22,058 bases of DNA, from the NCBI GenBank assembly GCA_002305415.1, contig DBQX01000001.1:1-22058 (forward strand), read 5' to 3'. Source of the DNA: Actinomycetales bacterium UBA1383 (GTDB lineage: Bacteria; Actinomycetota; Actinomycetes; Actinomycetales; Actinomycetaceae). Under the pieces are notes generated by a model that saw nothing but the letters and a program-made list of their open reading frames with translations, was not told the origin of the DNA and did not search any database. The position numbers and the translations under genes were made by a program. Below are positions 14,478-21,148 of this stretch, in pieces; positions within the stretch are counted from its first letter, which is position 1; every line of letters starts with the position of its first letter.

Positions 14478-15778
14478 CCGACTGGTTGCTAGTCCTCCTC
14501 GGCGTCCTCCTCACGGCCGGGACGGCCGTCTTCGTCGCCGCCGAGTTCTCGCTCGTGGCCCTCGACCCCTCGGCCATCGAGCAGCAGGCCGCCGGGGGCG
14601 ACTCCCGCTCCCGGACCATCGCCGAGGCGCTCGCCTCCCTCTCCACCCAGTTGTCCGGCGCCCAGGTCGGCATCACGCTCACCACCATCCTGCTGGGGTA
14701 CGCGTCCCAGGGCGCCATCGCGAACCTCCTCGCCCCGGTACTCGGCGGCGTGGCGGGCGAGACCGCGGCGGGGGCGCTGGCCGTCACGCTCTCGGTGCTC
14801 GCGGTCAACGGGTTCTCGATGCTGTTCGGCGAGCTCGTGCCCAAGAACTGGGCGATCTCCAACCCGCTGCGGGTCGCGGGCCTCGTCACCCCGGCCCAGC
14901 GGGCGTTCACGCGGGTCTTCCTCCCCGCGATCCGCGTGCTGAACGGTTCCGCGAACCGGGTGCTGCGGCGCGTGGGCATCGAGCCGGTCGAGGAGCTCTC
15001 CGGTGCGCGCTCGCCCTCGGAGCTCGCCGCCCTGGTGCGGCACTCCGCCAAGCAGGGCACCCTCGACGTCACCACCGCGACCCTGCTCACGCGGTCCATC
15101 GGGCTGGGCGCGCTCACCGCCGTCGACGTGATGACCGATCGCGGACGCGTCCACGCCCTGCACCGGTCCGCCTCGGCGGCTGACGTCGTCGCCCTCGCGC
15201 GGGCGACCGGCCACTCCCGGTTCCCCGTCATCGGGGAGGACCTCGACGACGTCGTCGGGCTGGTGAACCTGCGCCGCGCCATCGCGGTGCCCCACGACCG
15301 CCGTGCCGACGTCGCCGTCACGTCCTCGTCCCTGATGGTGCCGGCGCCCCGCGTCCCGGAGACCGTCCCGCTCGCCCCGCTTCTCCTCCAGTTGCGCGAC
15401 CAGGGACTCCAGATGGCCCTGGTGGTCGACGAGTACGGCGGGACCTCCGGCGTCGTCACGCTGGAGGACGTCGTCGAGGAGATCGTGGGCGACGTCGCGG
15501 ACGAGCACGACCGCCGCCGCGTCCGGCCGCACCGGGAGCCCGGCGGGTCGTGGGTGGTGCCCGGCGTGATGCGGCCGGACGAACTGGCCGCCAGCGCCCA
15601 CCTCGACGTGCCCGACGACGGCCCGTACGAGACGCTCGGCGGGCTGGTGATGGACCGGCTGGGGCGGCTGGCCGAGGTGGGTGACGAGGTCACCGTCGAC
15701 GACGTGGTGCTCCGCGTCGAGCGCATGGACGGACGGCGGATCGACCGCCTCCGGGTGTGGCGGCGGGGGCAGGGATGA
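14474..15778 (+). CDS. CNNM/CBS/CorC-type membrane transporter (hemolysin family protein), first copy
   Basis: This 434-residue protein has an N-terminal CNNM (DUF21) membrane domain of three to four segments (about 1-190, with FVAAEFSLVAL and GELVPKNWAI). A CBS pair follows (about 205-345, ending LVVDEYGGTSGVVTLEDVVEEIVGD), then a CorC/HlyC C-terminal domain (about 350-432). Family members move Mg2+, usually exporting it in exchange for Na+; the hemolysin name is historical. Translation probably depends on the upstream 16-codon ORF (ATGA overlap), since there is no Shine-Dalgarno sequence. The stop overlaps the next paralogue's start (ATGA), so three reading frames are chained. Confidence 0.92.
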   Translation: MTDWLLVLLGVLLTAGTAVFVAAEFSLVALDPSAIEQQAAGGDSRSRTIAEALASLSTQLSGAQVGITLTTILLGYASQGAIANLLAPVLGGVAGETAAGALAVTLSVLAVNGFSMLFGELVPKNWAISNPLRVAGLVTPAQRAFTRVFLPAIRVLNGSANRVLRRVGIEPVEELSGARSPSELAALVRHSAKQGTLDVTTATLLTRSIGLGALTAVDVMTDRGRVHALHRSASAADVVALARATGHSRFPVIGEDLDDVVGLVNLRRAIAVPHDRRADVAVTSSSLMVPAPRVPETVPLAPLLLQLRDQGLQMALVVDEYGGTSGVVTLEDVVEEIVGDVADEHDRRRVRPHREPGGSWVVPGVMRPDELAASAHLDVPDDGPYETLGGLVMDRLGRLAEVGDEVTVDDVVLRVERMDGRRIDRLRVWRRGQG

Positions 15779-16818
15779 GCACCTCGACCGCGCTGGTGGC
15801 GTCCGTGTTCCTCCTGCTCGGGAACGCGTTCTTCGTGGGCGCCGAGTTCGCCGTCATGTCGGTGCGCCGATCCCAGGTGGAGCCGCTCCTCGCCGCAGGC
15901 AACCGCCGCGCACGGACCGTGATGTACGCCCTCGAGCACGTCTCGGAGATGCTCGCCACGGCCCAGCTGGGGATCACCGTGTGCTCCACCAGCCTCGGCG
16001 CGCTCGCCGAACCGGCCCTCGCGCACCTGATCGAGGTGCCCTTCGAGGCGCTCGGGCTGCCCGCCGGGGCCACCCACGTGGTGGGGTTCGCCCTTGCCCT
16101 CACCCTGGTGGTGTACCTGCACGTCGTCGCGGGGGAGATGATCCCGAAGAACCTCGCCATCTCCCGGCCCGAGAGGGCGGCGCTCGTGTTCGCTCCCCCG
16201 CTCGTCGCGCTGTCGCGGGCGCTGAAGCCCGTGATCTGGGGCCTCAACGCCCTGGCGAACTCGATCCTCCGGCTCGCCGGCGTGGAACCCAAGTCGGAGG
16301 TGTCGGCCGCGTTCACCGCGGAGGAGGTCGCCTCCATCGTCGAACGGTCCCAGGCGGAGGGTGTGCTCCGGGACGAGGTGGGCCTGCTCTCGGGTGCCCT
16401 CGAGTTCTCCGAGGAGACGGCCGGGGACGTCATGGTGCCCCGTGACCGGCTCGTCACCCTGATGGTGGGCGTGACGCCCGAGGATGTGGAGCGCGAGGTC
16501 GCCCGGACGGGGTTCTCGCGGTTCCCGGTTCTCGATGGCGACCAGCTGGTGGGCTACCTCCACCTCAAGGACGTCCTGTACGCCGACGGCGGGGAGCGGA
16601 CGTCCCCGGTCGCGCCCTGGCGGGTGCGCGCCCTGGCCGTGGTGGGGATGGACGACGAGGTCGAGGAGGCGCTCGCCGTGATGCAGCGGTCCGGCGCCCA
16701 CCTGGCACGAGTCGTCGACCACGAGGGGGAGACGGCCGGCGTCCTGTTCCTCGAGGACATCCTGGAGGAACTCGTGGGCGAGGTGCGGGACGCGATGCAG
16801 CGCCGCGAGCCACGGTGA
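15775..16818 (+). CDS. CNNM/CBS membrane transporter, second copy, lacking the CorC domain
   Basis: This 347-residue paralogue of the preceding gene has an N-terminal CNNM domain (FVGAEFAVMSVRRSQVEPLL, HVVAGEMIPKNLAIS) and a CBS pair (about 200-340, ending LFLEDILEELVGEV). It stops about 80 residues earlier than the first copy because the CorC/HlyC domain is missing. ATG 15775 overlaps the previous stop (ATGA); an in-frame ATG at 15757 is further inside the upstream gene. Tandem unequal pairs of this kind are common in actinobacteria (for example Rv1842c-Rv1841c), which suggests a heterodimer. Confidence 0.92.
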   Translation: MSTSTALVASVFLLLGNAFFVGAEFAVMSVRRSQVEPLLAAGNRRARTVMYALEHVSEMLATAQLGITVCSTSLGALAEPALAHLIEVPFEALGLPAGATHVVGFALALTLVVYLHVVAGEMIPKNLAISRPERAALVFAPPLVALSRALKPVIWGLNALANSILRLAGVEPKSEVSAAFTAEEVASIVERSQAEGVLRDEVGLLSGALEFSEETAGDVMVPRDRLVTLMVGVTPEDVEREVARTGFSRFPVLDGDQLVGYLHLKDVLYADGGERTSPVAPWRVRALAVVGMDDEVEEALAVMQRSGAHLARVVDHEGETAGVLFLEDILEELVGEVRDAMQRREPR

Positions 16819-16842
16819 CGCCGCGCTGTGGACAGGCGGCGT
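16818..16842 (+). terminator. Hairpin at the end of the CNNM unit
   Basis: ACGCCGC (16818-16824) pairs with GCGGCGT (16836-16842), a 7-bp stem with an 11-nt loop that begins at the last base of the CNNM stop codon. There is no U-tract, so it may be a weak or factor-assisted terminator. Confidence 0.4.
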
Positions 16843-16862
16843 GAGAACCGCCACAGATCGCC

Positions 16863-16919
16863 TAACGTTGTAGACGAACCCCATCCTGATCGTTATGTTT
16901 TTGTGACAGAGGCGGTCAC
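16863..16919 (+). promoter_or_regulatory. AT-richer promoter region of the M23 gene with a GTGAC-N7-GTCAC dyad
   Basis: This stands out as AT-richer than its surroundings. Two TANNNT boxes are possible, TAACGT (16863-16868) and TATGTT (16894-16899). TTGTAG at 16868-16873 could be a -35 for the latter, but the 20-nt spacing is long. The inverted repeat GTGAC (16903-16907) / GTCAC (16915-16919) follows and could bind a dimeric regulator. The start site cannot be fixed from sequence alone. Confidence 0.35.
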
Positions 16920-16958
16920 CCGCCGAGCCCACTCTCCCCCCTCCGGAGGCTCTCGTCC

Positions 16959-17969
16959 ATGTCTGTTGTCACGCCCGCGGCGCCCCTGACCCGGCGCCAA
17001 CTCCGTGAACTCGAGCGCCAACGGGACGCCGCCACGGTGGTCACGGTGGTGCCTGAGCCCGCGGCCGACGAGTTCGACGTCGCCGGCCCCAGCGCGCACC
17101 TGCCGATGGGCGCAGCGCCCAGCACCGACCCGACCGAGGCGATCCTGGCCGTCGCCCCCACCCGCCGCTCCCTCCGCGAGAGCCAGTCCGCCGTCCGCGC
17201 GGCGGGCCGCGTGGCGCCCCGCGCCGCGGTCCTGACCTCCCTCGGTGTCATCACGATCGCCGCCCCCCTCACGGGCTTCGTCACCGCCGCCCCGCCGGCC
17301 GCCGCCGTGGGCCCGATGGTCCCCACCCAGGTCTCGGTCCTCGACACCGTCGACGCGGCTGTCGCCCAGGGCGAGCTGGAGGGCAGGATCCCGGCCGCCA
17401 CCGCCCTCACGGAGGATCCGACGGCGCTCGTGCGGGCCACCGAGTCCGCCTCCCGGGCGCAGGCCCGCACCGGCGTGTCGGTGTGCGAGCCGGTGACGGG
17501 GGCGTCCGGGATGCGCGAGGCGTTCACGCAGCGGGCGAGCGCGGTGTACCGGCCGATGGCGGCCGGGACGTACCGCGACACCTCCCTCTACGGGCCGCGC
17601 TGGGGCTCGTTCCACATGGGCACGGACATGGCAGCACCCGTCGGGACCCCGATCTACGCCATCGCCGACGGCGAGGTCGTCTGGGCCGGCGGTGGCAAGG
17701 AGGGCCGGTCGGGCCAGCTGGTGATCATCCACCACGTCATCAACGGACAGGACGTGTGGTCCTGGTACGGCCACATGTACACCAACGGGGTGTACGTCTC
17801 CGCGGGCGAGAGGGTCTCGGCCGGCCAGGTGATCGCCGGCGTCGGTGACTCCGGCTTCTCCACCGGCCCGCACCTGCACTTCGAGATCCACACCGGCGAG
17901 TACGGGAACCACGTCAACCCGCTGTCATGGCTGTCCGGCACGGACGCCCTCTTCCCCGGCCAGTGCTGA
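16959..17969 (+). CDS. M23-family metallopeptidase (membrane-anchored or secreted LytM-like)
   Basis: This 336-residue protein has a cytoplasmic, charged N-terminus (RRQLRELERQR), a hydrophobic segment at about 88-112 (signal anchor), an Ala-rich linker, and a C-terminal LytM domain (about 205-325). The zinc motifs are HxxxD (H219, D223) and HLHFE (H305, H307), with catalytic-type H272 in WYGHM. All key residues are present, so peptidoglycan endopeptidase activity is likely. Only two cysteines occur, C176 and the last residue C336. ATG 16959 has GGAGG 9 nt upstream. The 3' end is overlapped by the next gene. Confidence 0.9.
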   Translation: MSVVTPAAPLTRRQLRELERQRDAATVVTVVPEPAADEFDVAGPSAHLPMGAAPSTDPTEAILAVAPTRRSLRESQSAVRAAGRVAPRAAVLTSLGVITIAAPLTGFVTAAPPAAAVGPMVPTQVSVLDTVDAAVAQGELEGRIPAATALTEDPTALVRATESASRAQARTGVSVCEPVTGASGMREAFTQRASAVYRPMAAGTYRDTSLYGPRWGSFHMGTDMAAPVGTPIYAIADGEVVWAGGGKEGRSGQLVIIHHVINGQDVWSWYGHMYTNGVYVSAGERVSAGQVIAGVGDSGFSTGPHLHFEIHTGEYGNHVNPLSWLSGTDALFPGQC

Positions 17970-18739
17970 GGCCGCACCCGTACTTCGACCAGCCCACCCC
18001 GCTCCTGTTCGCCCACCGCGGCGGGAGCCGGGAGGTGGTGGAGAACTCCCGGGCGGCCCTCGAGCACACCGCCGCGCTCGGTCTCACCTACTTCGAGACC
18101 GACGTCCACGCCACCGCGGACGGCGTCGTGGTCCTGCACCACGACGAGTCGCTCGACCGCATGACGGACACCACCGGCCCGATCAGCGCGCTGACCTGGG
18201 CGGAGGTCGCGCGGGTCCGGGACGCCTCGGGGCACGCACCGGTCCGGCTCGAGGACGCGCTCGCCGACTACCCGACCCTGCGGCTCAACATCGACGCGAA
18301 GTCCGACGACGTCGTCGCCCCGCTCCTCGCCATCGCGCGCCGCCACGTGGCCAGGGTGTGCGTCGCGTCCTTCGTCGACGCCCGCCTGGCCCGCGTCCGG
18401 ATCGAGGCGCCCGAACTCGCCACCTCGATGGGGCAGCGGGAGGTGGCGGCCCTTCTCGCCCTGTCCGGACTGCCGCGGCGTGTCGGGGTGGCCACGGGTG
18501 CGCGCCTCGCCGCGGTGCGGTCCGCCCACTGCCTGCAGGTCCCGGTGCGCCACCGCGGCGTTGTCGTGGTGACGGGCAGGATGCTCGGGTTCGCCCACGA
18601 GCTCGGACTCCAGGTGCACGTCTGGACCGTGGACGAGCCCTCCGAGATGCGTCGGCTGCTCGACCTCGGCGTCGACGGGCTGGTCACGGACGTGCCGACC
18701 CTGGCCAAGGACGTGCTGGGCGGCCACGACCCTCGCTGA
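17963..18739 (+). CDS. Glycerophosphodiester phosphodiesterase family protein
   Basis: This 258-residue TIM-barrel enzyme would hydrolyse glycerophosphodiesters to glycerol-3-phosphate and an alcohol. Motifs numbered from GTG 17963: HRGG (H18), ENSRAAL (28-34), ETDVHATADGVVVLHHD (E45, D47, H60), NIDAKSDD and VWTVDEPSEM. GTG 17963 overlaps the M23 stop by 7 nt. An ATG at 17927 is also in frame but adds a 12-residue tail lying wholly in the M23 gene. Neither has a Shine-Dalgarno sequence, so the start is uncertain. No signal peptide is seen, which suggests a cytoplasmic enzyme acting on imported or recycled headgroups. Translation is probably coupled to the M23 gene. Confidence 0.88.
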   Translation: MLRPHPYFDQPTPLLFAHRGGSREVVENSRAALEHTAALGLTYFETDVHATADGVVVLHHDESLDRMTDTTGPISALTWAEVARVRDASGHAPVRLEDALADYPTLRLNIDAKSDDVVAPLLAIARRHVARVCVASFVDARLARVRIEAPELATSMGQREVAALLALSGLPRRVGVATGARLAAVRSAHCLQVPVRHRGVVVVTGRMLGFAHELGLQVHVWTVDEPSEMRRLLDLGVDGLVTDVPTLAKDVLGGHDPR

Positions 18740-18761
18740 CCCCGAGAGGCACCGATCGGGG
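18740..18761 (+). terminator. Short hairpin after the phosphodiesterase gene
   Basis: CCCCGA (18740-18745) pairs with TCGGGG (18756-18761) around a 10-nt loop, beginning at the first base after the stop codon. No U-tract follows. It is the only terminator-like element before the tetR/moa unit. Confidence 0.35.
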
Positions 18762-18769
18762 CGGTGGGC

Positions 18770-18775
18770 CAGACT
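18770..18775 (+). promoter_or_regulatory. Possible -10 box (CAGACT) for leaderless tetR
   Basis: CAGACT differs at its first base from the TAGACT box seen at 6555 and lies 7 nt before ATG 18783. There is no Shine-Dalgarno sequence. It is weaker than the other examples. Confidence 0.3.
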
Positions 18776-18782
18776 TGGGTGC

Positions 18783-19406
18783 ATGCACGCCCACACGCAG
18801 GACCCGCGTGGCCGCCGCACCCGGGCGGCCCTCCACGCCGCGCTGCTGCGGCTCATCGAGGACCGTCCGATCGCGCAGGTCACGGTCTCGGAGCTCTGCC
18901 GGGAGGCGGACATCCACCGCACCACGTTCTACAAGCACTACTCGGACGTCCCGGACTTCGTCCGCCAGCAGTTCGCGTCCATCCTCGACGAGCTCATCGG
19001 CATCCCGCTGAACTCGCGCTTCTCCTACGAGGAGACCCCGCGCGTCTACCGGGAGGCCGCCACCCGGGTGTTCGCCGCGGTCGTGGGCGAACGCGCCGTG
19101 TACCGCCGCCTGCTGGGCCGCGAGGGGGATCCCGGCTCCCAGCGGGCCCTCCTCGACGGCCTGATCGCACGCTTCACCTCCGCCGCGGAGAACTGCCTCC
19201 GCTTCACGGGTGCGCCGGTGGATCCCGAGGCTGCCGGCGCGGCGATGGCCGGTGCCGCGCTCCTGCTGGCCGAGCGGCTCGCGCACGGGGAGTCGACCGA
19301 CGTCGACAGCGCGGTCGACGCCTGGCTGGACTGCCTGCCCGGCTGGTTCGCCGGCGGCTGGGGGAACCGCCCCGGGGACGTCATGTACCACGAGGGTGGT
19401 GAGTGA
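18783..19406 (+). CDS. TetR/AcrR-family transcriptional regulator
   Basis: This 207-residue regulator has an N-terminal TetR DNA-binding domain (about 10-58), with the helix-turn-helix in VTVSELCREADIHRTTFYKHYSD. The C-terminal ligand-binding region is all-helical, with no recognisable ligand family. The stop overlaps the moaE GTG start (GTGA), so it is probably co-transcribed with the molybdenum cofactor genes. It may control them and itself, but no clear operator palindrome is seen in the 43 bp before it. The ATG has no Shine-Dalgarno sequence and may be leaderless. Confidence 0.9.
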   Translation: MHAHTQDPRGRRTRAALHAALLRLIEDRPIAQVTVSELCREADIHRTTFYKHYSDVPDFVRQQFASILDELIGIPLNSRFSYEETPRVYREAATRVFAAVVGERAVYRRLLGREGDPGSQRALLDGLIARFTSAAENCLRFTGAPVDPEAAGAAMAGAALLLAERLAHGESTDVDSAVDAWLDCLPGWFAGGWGNRPGDVMYHEGGE

Positions 19407-19843
19407 TCGTGGCTGCCGTCTTCAGCGACGTGACGACCGCACCGATCGACGTCGCCGCCCTCGAGCGCCGGGTGAGGAGCGACCGGGCGGGCGCCGTCGT
19501 CACCTTCACGGGCGTGGTCCGCGACCATGACGGCGGGCGTGGCGTGACGCGTATCCGCTACGAGGCGCACCCGTCCGCCCCGGCGGTGCTCGCCGGCGTG
19601 GCCGGGGAGTTCGCGCGGGAGGGGGTGCACACCCTCGCCGTGGTCCACCGGGTCGGTCTCCTCGAGGTGGGCGACGTCGCGCTGGTCGCCGTGGTGGCCG
19701 CCTCCCACCGCGAGGAGGCGTTCCGTTGCGTCAGCGACCTCGTGGACCGCGTCAAGGAGGTGGTCCCCGTCTGGAAGAACCAGGAGTTCACCGACGGGAC
19801 GACCGAGTGGACCGGGTTGCCCGGGTCCCTGTCCGGGGGGTGA
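19403..19843 (+). CDS. moaE: Molybdopterin synthase catalytic subunit MoaE
   Basis: MoaE pairs with thiocarboxylated MoaD to convert precursor Z (cyclic pyranopterin monophosphate) to molybdopterin. The protein is 146 residues, the usual length. Seen here: GAVVTFTGVVRDHDGG with R40, HRVGLLEVGDVALV, and the active-site lysines K118 (DRVKEV) and K125 (PVWKNQ), matching E. coli K119 and K126. The start GTG 19403 overlaps the tetR stop. A second GTG two codons later is possible. Confidence 0.95.
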   Translation: MIVAAVFSDVTTAPIDVAALERRVRSDRAGAVVTFTGVVRDHDGGRGVTRIRYEAHPSAPAVLAGVAGEFAREGVHTLAVVHRVGLLEVGDVALVAVVAASHREEAFRCVSDLVDRVKEVVPVWKNQEFTDGTTEWTGLPGSLSGG

Positions 19844-19852
19844 GCGGTCCCG

Positions 19853-19858
19853 TACGAT
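19853..19858 (+). promoter_or_regulatory. Possible -10 box (TACGAT) for leaderless moaA
   Basis: TACGAT (TANNNT) lies in the 22-bp moaE-moaA gap and ends 7 nt before ATG 19866. The only purine-rich run, GGGGGG, is too far upstream to act as a Shine-Dalgarno sequence. moaA may therefore have its own start within the operon. Confidence 0.4.
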
Positions 19859-19865
19859 GTGGGGC

Positions 19866-20900
19866 ATGTCGGAGACCGCCCAGCGCCTTGAGCTGCGCGA
19901 TCGGCATGGGCGCGTGGCGCGGGACCTGAGGGTGTCCCTCACCGACCGCTGCTCCCTGCGGTGCACGTACTGCATGCCCGCGGACGGGATGGAGTGGCTC
20001 GCCACCGCGGACGTGCTCTCCGACGCCGAGGTGGTGCGCCTCATCCGGATCGCGGTGGAGCGGCTCGGCGTCGAGGAGGTGCGGTTCACCGGCGGTGAAC
20101 CGCTGCTGCGGCGTTCGCTGGAGGAGATCGTGGCGGCCACGGCCGGACTGCGCACCGCTCGGGGTGCGGCGCCGGCGACCTCGCTGACCACCAACGGGCT
20201 GGGCCTCTCGCGGCGCGCCCCAGGGCTGCGGGCCGCGGGGCTGGACCGGGTGAACATCTCGCTGGACGCGATCGATCCCGAGCGTTACCGCACGATCGCG
20301 CGCCGCGACCGGGTCCGGGACGTGATCGACGGGATCGACGCCGCGCAGGCCGCCGGCCTCGCCCCGGTCAAGGTCAACACCGTGCTCATGCGCGGCGTCA
20401 ACGAGGACCAGGCCGTCCCCCTCCTCCGCTTCGCGCTCGCGCGGGGAATCCAGCTGCGCTTCATCGAGCAGATGCCGCTGGGACCGCGGCACACCTGGGA
20501 CCGCCGCGACTTCGTCTCCGCGCCCGAGATCCTCGCGCTCCTCGGCGCGCACTTCCGCCTGACGGCCGTGGCGCGTGACAGCGTGGCCGCACCCGCCGCG
20601 CTGTGGCGGGTGGAACCCGCGGACGGGTTGCCCGGTGGGACGGTCGGCGTCATCGCCTCGGTCAGCCGGCCATTCTGCGCCGCGTGCGACCGGACGCGGC
20701 TGACCGCGGACGGCCAGCTGCGCACCTGCCTGTTCGCGCGCACCGAGACTGACCTGCGCACCCCGCTCCGCTCCGGCGCCAGTGACGAGGAGATCGCGCT
20801 GATCTGGGCGGAGGCCACGTGGGCGAAGCCCGCGGGCCACGGGATCGACGACGCCGGGTTCGTCCCGCCGGACCGGACGATGTCCGCGATCGGGGGCTGA
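19866..20900 (+). CDS. moaA: GTP 3',8-cyclase MoaA (radical SAM)
   Basis: MoaA performs the first step of molybdenum cofactor synthesis, converting GTP to 3',8-cyclo-GTP with S-adenosylmethionine. The protein is 344 residues from ATG 19866; an ATG 9 nt upstream is possible but gives an unusual MWG start. Seen here: the radical SAM cluster CSLRCTYC (C29, C33, C36), FTGGEPLLR, the second cluster CAACDRTRLTADGQLRTC (C271, C274, C288), and the required C-terminal Gly-Gly. MoaC, which acts next, is not in the window. The stop overlaps the moaD start (TGATG). Confidence 0.96.
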   Translation: MSETAQRLELRDRHGRVARDLRVSLTDRCSLRCTYCMPADGMEWLATADVLSDAEVVRLIRIAVERLGVEEVRFTGGEPLLRRSLEEIVAATAGLRTARGAAPATSLTTNGLGLSRRAPGLRAAGLDRVNISLDAIDPERYRTIARRDRVRDVIDGIDAAQAAGLAPVKVNTVLMRGVNEDQAVPLLRFALARGIQLRFIEQMPLGPRHTWDRRDFVSAPEILALLGAHFRLTAVARDSVAAPAALWRVEPADGLPGGTVGVIASVSRPFCAACDRTRLTADGQLRTCLFARTETDLRTPLRSGASDEEIALIWAEATWAKPAGHGIDDAGFVPPDRTMSAIGG

Positions 20901-21148
20901 TGGTCGAGGTCAGGTTCTTCGCGGGTGCCGCCGACGCCGCCGGTCACCCCTCCACCCGGCTCGAGGTCGCGGACGGCACGTCGGTCGGCGAGGTCCTCGC
21001 CGCGGTCGCCGCCGGCAACGAGCGCCTCACCCGGGTGCTCGGCGTCTGCACGCTCCTGCTCGACGGCCGGGCCCACGGCGACCGTGCGACGCCGCTCGAC
21101 GGAGGGGAGCACACCATCGACGTCCTGCCGCCCTTCGCCGGCGGATGA
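20900..21148 (+). CDS. moaD: Molybdopterin synthase sulfur carrier MoaD
   Basis: This 82-residue beta-grasp, ubiquitin-like protein ends in the Gly-Gly (PPFAGG) that is adenylated and thiocarboxylated to donate sulfur. ATG 20900 overlaps the moaA stop by one base. A longer frame start at 20819 lies in the moaA coding region and was rejected. The stop overlaps the start of the E1-like gene (ATGA), whose product should activate this protein. Confidence 0.94.
   Translation: MVEVRFFAGAADAAGHPSTRLEVADGTSVGEVLAAVAAGNERLTRVLGVCTLLLDGRAHGDRATPLDGGEHTIDVLPPFAGG

Noticed and set aside
16902..16920. A CRP/GlxR site (TGTGA-N6-TCACA) before the M23 gene
   Set aside because: The half sites are 9 nt apart rather than 6 and the second half is imperfect.
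16819..16958. A c-di-AMP (ydaO-type) riboswitch in front of the M23 gene
   Set aside because: Such riboswitches do precede some actinobacterial cell-wall hydrolase genes, but the gap is only 140 bp and I could not find the conserved paired regions. Only short dyads are present.
20819..20899. Longer start for MoaD at 20819
   Set aside because: The extra 27 residues are an out-of-phase reading of the end of moaA. ATG 20900 begins the beta-grasp fold directly.
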